Source of the DNA: Bacteroidaceae bacterium
GTDB lineage: Bacteria > Bacteroidota > Bacteroidia > Bacteroidales > Bacteroidaceae
Direction: 5' to 3'
Length of the DNA: 64,000 nucleotides
Assembly: GCA_017541025.1 (NCBI GenBank)
Contig: JAFXZY010000040.1
Coordinates: 55,225 to 119,224, forward strand
Below, piece by piece: positions 1-7,344 of this stretch. The notes beneath the pieces were generated by a model. The model saw nothing but the letters and a program-made list of their open reading frames with translations, was not told where the DNA came from and ran no database searches. The translations under genes were made by a program, and so were the position numbers. The stretch's first letter is position 1; each line of letters begins with the position of its first letter.

Positions 1-3000
1 GCAAAACGGTAGGGGTTAATGTCACCTGATTACCCTGGATGATATCGACATCGGATTCAGGGAATACAATATTGCTGACGTACGTTTTGGCGAAAGTGAC
101 GGTATATGATGCATCGTTGACCTGAGCATATGCCCCGTCGGCAGCTGCTACACGGATGTTACTTAGCGTAAAGTTGGCAGAATTAGAGAAGGTGCTATCG
201 GCATCCAAAACAAAACTGAATGCCACACCCGTCCTGCTAATAAACGGTTCTTGGGTAGGAGAATATATAAGAACCCTTATACCCTCCTCTGTCTGGCCTG
301 CCCTTATGATATGAGATTCAGACGAGAGGACACCTGGCTGAACAGATTCCAGTTGGGCAGATAGCAAGGGGTCGAATTTTATATCAACCTGTATAGCCGT
401 AGCCGTCTGGGCTGAAGAGAGGGTAACCTGTACCTTACGGGTTCCACCAGCCTTAATGGTGCTGTTGGCTGCATAGAGGCGAGCCGTAAAGGTATCAGAG
501 TGCTGAGGGGTATTGTCGATGTAATTACGCAAGGCAACAATATCATATACATCAATGACCTTGTCTCCGTTCATGTCGGCCTGATTCACAGGGAAACTTT
601 CGTCAACAGGATTCAGGATATAATCGGCCAAAGCTACAATATCTGCATCGTTTACCAATCCGTCGTTGTTGACATCACCCATCAGGCAAAGCTTGCTGTA
701 ATAGGTGCCGTCGGCATTCCTGAAAACAGTTCCATGCGTATTATCAAGAAGAGGATGGGTATCTTTCCCAATCGTCTGGAACCAATTAATCTGCTCGGTG
801 GCTCCCCTGTTTAAGTTAAAGCAGAGTTCTCCGTTAGTTACGGGCTCCATAGAAATCTTAGTAACCTGGTCGCCGAAGGTACTGAAACAGTTATCTGGCG
901 TAACTCCGCCTCGAACCATATCATGCCCCCATTCATATCCGTTTACCGTTCCTATATTCCAGCAGTTCTGCATCATGCCGTTACTTCCTATCCAGCCGCA
1001 GATGGAGGCACTCTCGTTACCACCTGTAATAGTTCCTGTATTGTAACAGTCGGAAAGGAAGAACTCGCAGGAAGAGTTCATGTTACAGCCTATAATGCCT
1101 GACACATTCTGGGCCGTACCCGTTATATTTGCCTCGTTGCCCACACAGGATAAGGTAACAAGTCCTGTACCCGAACTAACACCTACAATACCCAGATAGG
1201 CACCACCCGTGATAGAAGAACTGCCGTCCAACACAAGATTCTTAATGGTAGCACCGCCTGTAACGGTTCCGAATACACCGAATCCGTTGCCACCCTTTAT
1301 CTTCAGGTTCTTGATGCGGAATCCCCTTCCGTCAAAGGTTCCTCTATAGGGTTTTTCCTCACATCCTATGGGTGAATATGCCGATGAGTATGTAATCATG
1401 TCGATATCTGCCGTAAGATAGGCATCTGAACCGTTGGCTCCCTTGTTAACAGCATTTGCAAAGGCCATGAGCTCCTCAGCATTGGAAATATAGTACGTGC
1501 TGTCCTTATAGACAGGTGCTGACTTGTATCCAAGGAACTTGTCGATCCATGCTATACGAGTGGGGAAATACTCTCGTAAGACATCAACCTCAGCATTATA
1601 GCTTCCCTTAGCTGAGGGATTCTGATGTACCCTTTGATTCAGGATGGGCCATCGGATAAAATTGAGTTTCTGGGAGGCTTGAAGAACCTCGGCTGTACTA
1701 TCTACGTATGCCAACAGGGACTCGTTTGTAAAAAGACCTTTGTCACGCATATCAGACCAGATATCGATTAAGCGCTGCTTGGCAGCCTTATCGGAAAGTA
1801 CACGGGTTACAAACGAACTCATACCACTGGCGGTACTTCCTCCGCTGCAATAAACCCAATTAGTACGGTTTGATACAGGATATATGCGCTGGTCATTGTC
1901 GAAAGCAAGGTCGAAATCCCAACAGGGAGCAACCGTGAACTGATCCTCCTCACGATTCTTGTACATATACACACTCCAATATGTATCTGTATTTCCAGAA
2001 AATTCGCCTACAATAAAATGACGCAGGAAACTTTCTACATCCATCCTACGACGGAATCCCTCGACGGGATCTGTGTAGTTGGATTTCCAAAGATCTGTTT
2101 CGAGCAAATTGAAGTAATCCTTAATGTACTTCTTCTGCTCAACGGCTATCTCGTCTGCATCTGGCGACTTGATAGTTACAGGTATGCCCTTATTGCTTTT
2201 AAACCAGGATGCCTCTGAACTGGCGTATGCATCAATCTCTACCAAATAGCCTCCTGTTACAAGCGGGTCTTCTATGTCGTCCGGTGTCATCTCAACGATG
2301 GGCACACGATTGGCGTCGATGGATATCTGGTCGCAAAGCTGATAGCACCCTTTATACTCTCCGTTCATAATAACATCAACGGGCTGGCAGTAAACAGTAT
2401 AAGGCATATTCAAACGCCTGCTGATTTCGAAAGCCAGAATATTACGCATCAGCGTCTTGTCACCATAATTATTGATAAGGGTCCACTTCTTAGCCTTGGC
2501 AGGACTCTCCAAAGGGGAACCCTTAAGCATGTGGTGACTCTTACCGTCGTTGAACTTTATTCGCCAAGGTTTCTTGGGGAAACTCCAGGAAGCATTTCCC
2601 CTACCCTTTGCCGTTATGGGATATTCCTGAATACGAGTGCCATTGTCATAGGTAATGGTAAGGTTGGCTTCCACCTCTACCGTTTTACTCTGAGGATCGT
2701 TACCCGAATAAGTGTGGATGCTGACCGTCGGCAGATTGGTTATCTGATAGAACTTGCTGTCATCGCCTTCACCCTCGTAACCGTAGAACTCCAGTTCTCC
2801 TATGTTACAGCGCACATCATTGGGACCTAAGTAACGAACATATCGGAATCCTCGGCTTACATTCACATCGGCATAATCCAATTTGTTGGCTGTTCCGCCC
2901 TCAGGAATCAGGTACAGAGGAACAGCGTCTAAGAAATCCGGATTGTTTGACCCCTCAAAGATGCCTAATTGTACACGACTTGGCTGGCTTTCCCTGGGAC

Positions 3001-3301
3001 ACCAACCCACTTTAGTAATCACATGTGGAGAACCTAAATCCAGGCCTACCCAAGTTCGGCTCCTGTCATATGAGGCATAGAATGTCTTAGTGTTACCGTC
3101 AAAAGCACAGTCAGGTGTATTCACCGTAGTTGAAGGACGTCCCGTATCATAATCAACACTGGTAGAGCCGATAGGTGTTCCTTTCAGCAATTTACCCGTC
3201 GGCTGGCCATAAACCAATGCGACATTAAACAACAACAGGATTAGGGTCAGAAATTGATATATCTTGTACTTTCTGTACTTTTGCATTATTTTCTCTTTCA
3301 T
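1..3301 (-). CDS. Secreted CotH-kinase/dockerin/cohesin-like surface protein (partial, 3' end beyond window)
   Basis: The frame is open from ATG 3301 (or in-frame ATG 3286) to the window edge, about 1100 codons, so the C-terminus is missing. A signal peptide ends near residue 33 (LVYGQ). Domains in order: an F5/8 discoidin-like module (about 45-165, with WVGLDLGSPHVITKVGW); a CotH-type kinase fold (about 175-500, with KKWTLINNYGDKTLMRN, GEYKGCYQL and WDFDLAFDND); GLUG-like repeats (about 590-830); a two-repeat type I dockerin (GDVNNDGLVNDADIVAL and ADMNGDKVIDVYDIVAL, about 873-928); a cohesin-like beta domain; and the start of a Big_2-like Ig domain. CotH proteins phosphorylate or bind surface proteins, and dockerins bind cohesins. 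The natural target is unknown. A TAATTTTG -7 element on the minus strand at 3319-3326 suits either start. Confidence 0.85.
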   Translation of the reverse strand, partial: MKEKIMQKYRKYKIYQFLTLILLLFNVALVYGQPTGKLLKGTPIGSTSVDYDTGRPSTTVNTPDCAFDGNTKTFYASYDRSRTWVGLDLGSPHVITKVGWCPRESQPSRVQLGIFEGSNNPDFLDAVPLYLIPEGGTANKLDYADVNVSRGFRYVRYLGPNDVRCNIGELEFYGYEGEGDDSKFYQITNLPTVSIHTYSGNDPQSKTVEVEANLTITYDNGTRIQEYPITAKGRGNASWSFPKKPWRIKFNDGKSHHMLKGSPLESPAKAKKWTLINNYGDKTLMRNILAFEISRRLNMPYTVYCQPVDVIMNGEYKGCYQLCDQISIDANRVPIVEMTPDDIEDPLVTGGYLVEIDAYASSEASWFKSNKGIPVTIKSPDADEIAVEQKKYIKDYFNLLETDLWKSNYTDPVEGFRRRMDVESFLRHFIVGEFSGNTDTYWSVYMYKNREEDQFTVAPCWDFDLAFDNDQRIYPVSNRTNWVYCSGGSTASGMSSFVTRVLSDKAAKQRLIDIWSDMRDKGLFTNESLLAYVDSTAEVLQASQKLNFIRWPILNQRVHQNPSAKGSYNAEVDVLREYFPTRIAWIDKFLGYKSAPVYKDSTYYISNAEELMAFANAVNKGANGSDAYLTADIDMITYSSAYSPIGCEEKPYRGTFDGRGFRIKNLKIKGGNGFGVFGTVTGGATIKNLVLDGSSSITGGAYLGIVGVSSGTGLVTLSCVGNEANITGTAQNVSGIIGCNMNSSCEFFLSDCYNTGTITGGNESASICGWIGSNGMMQNCWNIGTVNGYEWGHDMVRGGVTPDNCFSTFGDQVTKISMEPVTNGELCFNLNRGATEQINWFQTIGKDTHPLLDNTHGTVFRNADGTYYSKLCLMGDVNNDGLVNDADIVALADYILNPVDESFPVNQADMNGDKVIDVYDIVALRNYIDNTPQHSDTFTARLYAANSTIKAGGTRKVQVTLSSAQTATAIQVDIKFDPLLSAQLESVQPGVLSSESHIIRAGQTEEGIRVLIYSPTQEPFISRTGVAFSFVLDADSTFSNSANFTLSNIRVAAADGAYAQVNDASYTVTFAKTYVSNIVFPESDVDIIQGNQVTLTPTVL

Positions 3302-3364
3302 TTTTTGGTATCAAAGGGCAAAATTAAACAAAAAAACTTTATGAGGGAAATAAATATCTATTTA

Positions 3365-3396
3365 TTTGTCGTTGAATGCAAAAAGATGTACCTTTG
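3365..3396 (+). promoter_or_regulatory. Bacteroidetes-type promoter of the G3E GTPase gene
   Basis: TTTG at 3365-3368, a 20-nt spacer, then TACCTTTG at 3389-3396. Transcription would begin near 3403, about 22 nt before ATG 3425. This rules against the longer reading frame that starts at 3254. Confidence 0.7.
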
Positions 3397-3424
3397 CATT
3401 CCAAAAATACAAATTATCATTCTT

Positions 3425-4699
3425 ATGAATAAGTACGATATCCCCGTTTTGCTGCTTACGGGCTACTTAGGCAGCGGTAAGACAACCTTATTGAATCGCA
3501 TCCTTGCAAACGAGAAAGGTATTCGCTTTGCCGTAATCGTTAACGACATTGGCGAAGTGAACATAGATGCAGACCTCATCCAGAAAGGCGGCGTTGTAAA
3601 TCAGGCCGATGACAGCCTTGTTGCTCTGCAGAACGGTTGTATCTGCTGTACGCTGAAAATGGATCTGGTTCAGCAGCTTCATGACATCATTGCCATGAAA
3701 CGCTTTGACTACATCGTGATCGAAGCCAGCGGTATTTGCGAACCTGCTCCCATTGCCCAGACCATCTGCTCTATCCCATCGATGGCACCCGAGGTGACAA
3801 AAAACGGAGTTCCCCTACTCGACTGTATTGTGACCGTTGTGGATGCACTGCGAATGAAAGACGAGTTTGCCAACGGAAACGACCTTATGAAGCAGAACCT
3901 GGAGGAGGATGATATAGAAAACCTTGTAATCCAGCAGATAGAGTTCTGTAACATTATTCTGCTGAATAAAGCTTCCGAAGTGGAGCCACACGAATTGGAA
4001 CGAACCAAGCAGATTCTTCGTGCCTTGCAACCTAAGGCCGAAATCATCGAATGCAACTATGGCGATGTAGAGCTGAACAAGATTCTGAATACCAACCTGT
4101 TTGACTTCGAAAAGGTCGCCACCTCTGCTGCATGGATTAATGAAATAGAGAATCATCATCCAGACGAAGAGCACGAGGAGGAGGAAGAGCATCATCATGA
4201 GCATCATCACCACGACGATGATGATGACGATGACGATGAGGTATGTCCTGAATGTAGGCATCACCACCACCACGATGAACATTGCCATTGCGGATGCCAT
4301 CATCACCATGACGGAGAAGGCGAAGCAGAGGAATACGGTATAGGAACCTACGTGTATTACCGCCGCCAACCCCTCAACCTCAGCAACTTCGACCACTTTG
4401 TGGCTCGTTTATGGCCCAAGAATATCATTCGGGCAAAGGGCATCTGCTACTTTAAGGGCGAAGAGGATATGTGCTATGTATTTGAGCAGGCAGGTAAACA
4501 AGTAAAGCTTCAGAACGTAGGACAATGGTACGCAACCATGCCCAAACACGAACTTGAAGCTTTCATGCAACAAAACGAAGGTCTGCGTCGCGATTGGGAT
4601 GAACAATACGGCGACCGCATGCAGAAACTCGTCTTCATCGGCCAGCATCTCGACAAAGAAGCCATTGCCACCCTGCTGGATGCTTGTTTGGTAAAGTAA
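3425..4699 (+). CDS. CobW/COG0523 (G3E) GTPase metallochaperone with His/Asp-rich metal loop
   Basis: A 424-residue GTPase of the CobW/YjiA/ZNG1 group, which deliver metals (often zinc) to target proteins using GTP. Visible motifs: P-loop GYLGSGKT at 13-20, the family metal motif CICC at 72-75 within LQNGCICCTLKMD, the EASGICEPAPIAQT switch, and NKAS for guanine recognition. Residues about 240-300 form an exceptional metal-binding insert: runs of His, eight consecutive Asp, then CPEC, a five-His run and CHCGCHHHH. A CobW C-terminal domain follows (GTYVYYRRQPLN). The start is set by the promoter at 3365-3396. The gene is divergent from the CotH gene. Which metal it handles cannot be read from sequence; no Zur-like site was recognised. 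Confidence 0.9.
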   Translation: MNKYDIPVLLLTGYLGSGKTTLLNRILANEKGIRFAVIVNDIGEVNIDADLIQKGGVVNQADDSLVALQNGCICCTLKMDLVQQLHDIIAMKRFDYIVIEASGICEPAPIAQTICSIPSMAPEVTKNGVPLLDCIVTVVDALRMKDEFANGNDLMKQNLEEDDIENLVIQQIEFCNIILLNKASEVEPHELERTKQILRALQPKAEIIECNYGDVELNKILNTNLFDFEKVATSAAWINEIENHHPDEEHEEEEEHHHEHHHHDDDDDDDDEVCPECRHHHHHDEHCHCGCHHHHDGEGEAEEYGIGTYVYYRRQPLNLSNFDHFVARLWPKNIIRAKGICYFKGEEDMCYVFEQAGKQVKLQNVGQWYATMPKHELEAFMQQNEGLRRDWDEQYGDRMQKLVFIGQHLDKEAIATLLDACLVK

Positions 4700-4710
4700 A
4701 GTTGACGAGT

Positions 4711-4880
4711 CTGATGAGAGTTGAGAGTTGATAGTTTAAAGTTGAGAGACAGTTTAAAAAGTAAATAGAGCCGCCACTGGCGGAGTAAAATAGTACTTCA
4801 AACCTGCTACTCTAAACTTCAAACACTGACTCTAAACTCTAAACTCTAAACTTTACTCTCTCCCCCTTACGGGGTCGGGG
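4711..4880. repeat. Low-complexity spacer repeats and small palindromes
   Basis: Gene-free spacer between two convergent genes. It holds GAGTTGAGAGTTGA-type and CTCTAAACTCTAAA-type short repeats, a CCGCCACTGGCGG palindrome near 4773-4786, and a CCCCCTTACGGGGTCGGGGG stretch near 4861-4880. The same kinds of sequence recur inside coding genes elsewhere in the window. Confidence 0.7.
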
Positions 4881-4883
4881 GCT

Positions 4884-5255
4884 TTACACCCACTCATAGA
4901 TGGAGTTCTCGTACTCGGCCAACTGCGTAAGCGCAGCCTGGTCGAGCCCCTCTCCTTCCTTGTAATGCTGACGCAGGAATTCATGCAACGCAGCACGAAC
5001 CACATTCTGCTTCTCAAACTTATTACGGAATGCAATATAATCCAGTGCATTCCTGTCCTCCTCAGAAGTGAAGAACGAGAATCCCCCCACCTTCTGAATC
5101 TTACAAACCCTCTTCAGCGCCTTCGGAGCCGGAGTTTCCTGCACTATCTGTGTGCGCACTGCCTCGTTACTGGCCAGAGGAACTGGTTGTACAAAGTTTC
5201 TGCTGGCATCTTTTGCTACCTGAGCGATAGGTAAACTTCCTTTCTTAATAGCCAT
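4884..5255 (-). CDS. Small ribbon-helix-helix-like partner of ParA (putative centromere-binding protein)
   Basis: A 123-residue protein 65 bp downstream of parA on the same strand. The N-terminal half is low in order and basic (MAIKKGSLPIAQVAKDASRN). The C-terminal half has a short strand (FSFFT), a helix (SEEDRNALDYIAFRNKF), a turn (EKQN) and a second helix (VVRAALHEFLRQHY). That pattern fits ribbon-helix-helix DNA-binding proteins. Small genes next to plasmid ParA ATPases usually encode the protein that binds the partition site. One copy of the AATATTTGCA repeat lies just upstream at 5271-5287, two more lie upstream of parA, so it may bind there and regulate itself. No close family was recognised and the function is inferred from shape and position. 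Confidence 0.6.
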   Translation of the reverse strand: MAIKKGSLPIAQVAKDASRNFVQPVPLASNEAVRTQIVQETPAPKALKRVCKIQKVGGFSFFTSEEDRNALDYIAFRNKFEKQNVVRAALHEFLRQHYKEGEGLDQAALTQLAEYENSIYEWV

Positions 5256-5270
5256 ATATGTAAATGTTTG

Positions 5271-5287
5271 AATATTTGCAGGTATTT
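5271..5287 (+). repeat. Putative partition-site repeat, copy 1 (AATATTTGCAGGTATTT)
   Basis: One of three copies of AATATTTGCA-NR-TATTY. This one lies between parA and the small downstream gene. Copies on both sides of parA fit a partition-site role. Inference only. Confidence 0.45.
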
Positions 5288-5320
5288 GGGTATTCGAATA
5301 TCCTTATACTTGGGTACTCC

Positions 5321-6208
5321 TTATCCTTCTCTTTCTTTAATAAATTGCTGGAAGGCAGCGTTGGCTATCTGGCCCCACTTACGCGGCGTCCAGGTTTTGG
5401 GTCGAGCCTTCCTGCCTATAAGGTATTCAGCTACTCTCATATAGTCATCAGCCGCTGTACAGTCTGGACTGTATTCAAATAACGACATCTCATAAGCCAC
5501 GCTTTCGGTACACCTTACGCATTCCCTAACATAAACAGGGAAGAGGGGCGCTTTCACTTCCTCTTCGTTGCTATAATAGGCCTTCACTTCCTTACTGATT
5601 GCCTTCTGTGCATTCCATCTAACCAGCAGATAGCCCAAAATGGAAACGGGACAACGAAGCTGGGTCCGCACCTTTTCTATGTAATCCAGTAATCGGGGTA
5701 AACCTTGTAAGCTGTAGATACCCGCTTCGGTTGGAACAATTACATAATCACTTGCTACAAGAGCATTAGTGTTCATAAGTGTCTCACCTCCTGGTGCGCA
5801 ATCTATGAAGATGTAATCATACATGTTCCTGATCTTCGCACCAGACTCCGGATCTACTGTATCTAAGAAATCTCTCAGCCTGTGCTCACGATTATACATC
5901 AACTGTAACTCTGCGTTAATGTTACTCATACTGTGACTTCCGGGAACATAGTCCAGGCCATCATATCTTGTATAAATGGGAAGTGAACGCTTCTCTCCCG
6001 GCTTAAAATCGTGAAGCCAATCATAAATGGTACTTTCTGCCTCCAGATGAACCGTCTTATCTACGGTGTCGGTCATGTTACACTGAGGATCTGTATCTAC
6101 GAGCAACACTTTCTTTCCTAACAACCATAAAGCAAATCCAAGATTCACACAAGAGGTTGTTTTAGCACATCCGCCTTTGTCATGTAATAAAGAAATAACT
6201 TGTGACAT
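5321..6208 (-). CDS. parA: ParA/Soj-family partition ATPase
   Basis: A 295-residue MinD/ParA-type ATPase, which moves DNA cargo by ATP-dependent DNA binding. It has a deviant Walker A motif, KGGCAKTT at 11-18 (the usual form is KGGVGKTT, so the fifth-position Gly is Ala), then LLVDTDPQCN (Walker A') and YIFIDCAPGG (Walker B). The C-terminus is basic (GRKARPKTWTPRKWG), which suits non-specific DNA binding. There is no N-terminal HTH, as in short type Ib ParA or chromosomal Soj. It lies between the small RHH-like gene and the iteron region of the initiator gene, forming a partition-replication pair. A promoter sits at 6244-6274. A chromosomal housekeeping Soj would normally sit with spo0J/parB, which is absent here. 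Confidence 0.9.
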   Translation of the reverse strand: MSQVISLLHDKGGCAKTTSCVNLGFALWLLGKKVLLVDTDPQCNMTDTVDKTVHLEAESTIYDWLHDFKPGEKRSLPIYTRYDGLDYVPGSHSMSNINAELQLMYNREHRLRDFLDTVDPESGAKIRNMYDYIFIDCAPGGETLMNTNALVASDYVIVPTEAGIYSLQGLPRLLDYIEKVRTQLRCPVSILGYLLVRWNAQKAISKEVKAYYSNEEEVKAPLFPVYVRECVRCTESVAYEMSLFEYSPDCTAADDYMRVAEYLIGRKARPKTWTPRKWGQIANAAFQQFIKEREG

Positions 6209-6243
6209 ACGATGAAATGGGTTATAATTTTAAATTCTGCGGG

Positions 6244-6274
6244 CAAATTTAGGATTTTCTGCCGAAACCACCAA
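6244..6274 (-). promoter_or_regulatory. Putative parA promoter
   Basis: Read on the minus strand: TTGG at 6274-6271, a 19-nt spacer, then TAAATTTG at 6251-6244. About 36 nt separate the -7 element from the parA ATG. Confidence 0.5.
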
Positions 6275-6326
6275 GAAATATTCAAATATTTTGGAATATT
6301 TAGGTATAAAAACACACAAAACCCTA

Positions 6327-6399
6327 AATATTTGCACGTATTTCCGACAATAATCGGCACAAGCCCTATACTAATATTCATAAATATTTGCAGATATTC
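6327..6399 (+). repeat. Putative partition-site repeats, copies 2 and 3
   Basis: AATATTTGCACGTATTT at 6327-6343 and AATATTTGCAGATATTC at 6383-6399, 56 bp apart. Both match copy 1 at 5271. The surrounding DNA is very AT-rich. Confidence 0.45.
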
Positions 6400-6453
6400 G
6401 TATATACTCACATACATTATAATATTTATATATTCTAATACCCAAATTTGTGT

Positions 6454-6513
6454 ATATTCAGGTACGTAAAGACTTGCGTATTCATATACCCTAATATTCG
6501 GGTACGTAAAGAC
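6454..6513 (+). repeat. Pair of 20-bp direct repeats upstream of parA
   Basis: ATATTCAGGTACGTAAAGAC at 6454-6473 and ATATTCGGGTACGTAAAGAC at 6494-6513 differ by one base and are 40 bp apart. Partial copies of TATTCGGGTA follow near 6551. They could be ParA, ParB-like or Rep sites. Confidence 0.6.
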
Positions 6514-6580
6514 AAGAATATGGAGATATGTAAATATTCAAGTATAAGGGTATTCGGGTATATAAGTACGCAAATATAAA

Positions 6581-6718
6581 TGTGTTCCCTATCTTCGCAC
6601 CTAAATGCTGAAAAAGACATAAAAGGGGAGAAGTGTTCCCGTTCTCAGCACCTATTGTACTTAATGTTCCTACAATATGTTCACGATATCCACACCATGT
6701 GTTCCTGATTCTCGCACC
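6581..6718 (+). repeat. Iteron block 1: four forward copies of a ~21-bp repeat
   Basis: Core GTGTTCCCTATCTTCGCACC. Copies start at 6581, 6632, 6676 (degenerate) and 6698, each 21 bp. They share GTTC at one end and CACC at the other. The copy at 6676 contains ATATCCACA (6686-6694), one mismatch from the DnaA box TTATCCACA. This array is typical of Rep_3-type plasmid origins. Confidence 0.75.
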
Positions 6719-6885
6719 AGATGAAACGTAACAGATTATAAATCAGAAGGATAATAGGGGTATTATAAGAAAATAAAGTAATATACGGAAAAGAAAAATT
6801 AAACTTCACCGATATAAAACATATCATATTATATACATATAACTCTCGCGTAAGTGGTAGATATTCAGTTAATTAACCAAGTGTT
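6719..6885. other. AT-rich segment between opposed iteron blocks (candidate unwinding region)
   Basis: About 165 bp of strongly AT-rich DNA with no gene. It sits between iterons pointing one way (6581-6718) and iterons pointing the other way (6886-7271). This is where an origin would be expected to melt. Confidence 0.45.
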
Positions 6886-7032
6886 TTTGCGGAGAACAGG
6901 AGCACTTGGTGCGAAACTTCGGAACACTTGGTAGGGATTAAGGGGGCATCTGGTGTGAAGTTCGGGAACATAGGTGCGAAGATAGGGAACAAAATAAGGC
7001 AAACAGAAAAAGGTGCGAGAAAAGGGAACACT
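6886..7032 (-). repeat. Iteron block 2: five reverse-oriented copies
   Basis: Reverse-complement copies (core GGTGCGAAGATAGGGAACA) at 6886-6906 (degenerate), 6908-6928, 6952-6972, 6973-6993 and 7012-7032. The two at 6952 and 6973 are in perfect tandem with a 21-bp period. Confidence 0.75.
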
Positions 7033-7227
7033 TTCCCTATATATTAATAATGTATAGGAAAAGATGTAAAAGGGACTGATACAAGTAAGTAAGGCAATAG
7101 GTAAAAACAATGTAGGAAAGATCATACTGATTAAGGAAAGAAACAAAGGCATAATCATGGTATGCGTAATGGAAACAATAAGGTAACAGACTTTTCCCCA
7201 TATAGGTGAAAGAAATGTAAAGAGAAA

Positions 7228-7271
7228 GGTGACAGAATAGGAAACAACAAATTGCGAAACATCGGAACACT
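7228..7271 (-). repeat. Two degenerate iterons next to the rep promoter
   Basis: A weak copy at 7228-7248 and a good copy at 7251-7271 (TGCGAAACATCGGAACACT). The second ends 15 bp before the promoter -33 element. This placement suggests that Rep represses its own gene. Confidence 0.55.
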
Positions 7272-7285
7272 TTTTGCTCAGAAAA

Positions 7286-7317
7286 TTTGGAAGTTTCGTT
7301 GAAATGGACTATTTTTG
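7286..7317 (+). promoter_or_regulatory. Promoter of the replication initiator gene
   Basis: TTTG at 7286-7289, a 20-nt spacer, then TATTTTTG at 7310-7317. The ATG is at 7345, leaving a leader of about 20 nt. Confidence 0.7.
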
Positions 7318-7344
7318 CCCCCAAGAACTTAATTTTGGACTAAA

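Noticed and set aside
3815-4396. A 193-codon minus-strand frame opposite the metal loop
   Set aside because: Its Val/Met/Ile-rich sequence is the reverse reading of the His/Asp codons.
6145-7158. Several open frames of 60-97 codons across the origin region
   Set aside because: They lie in AT-rich repeats, overlap the iterons, and show no protein family or start signal.
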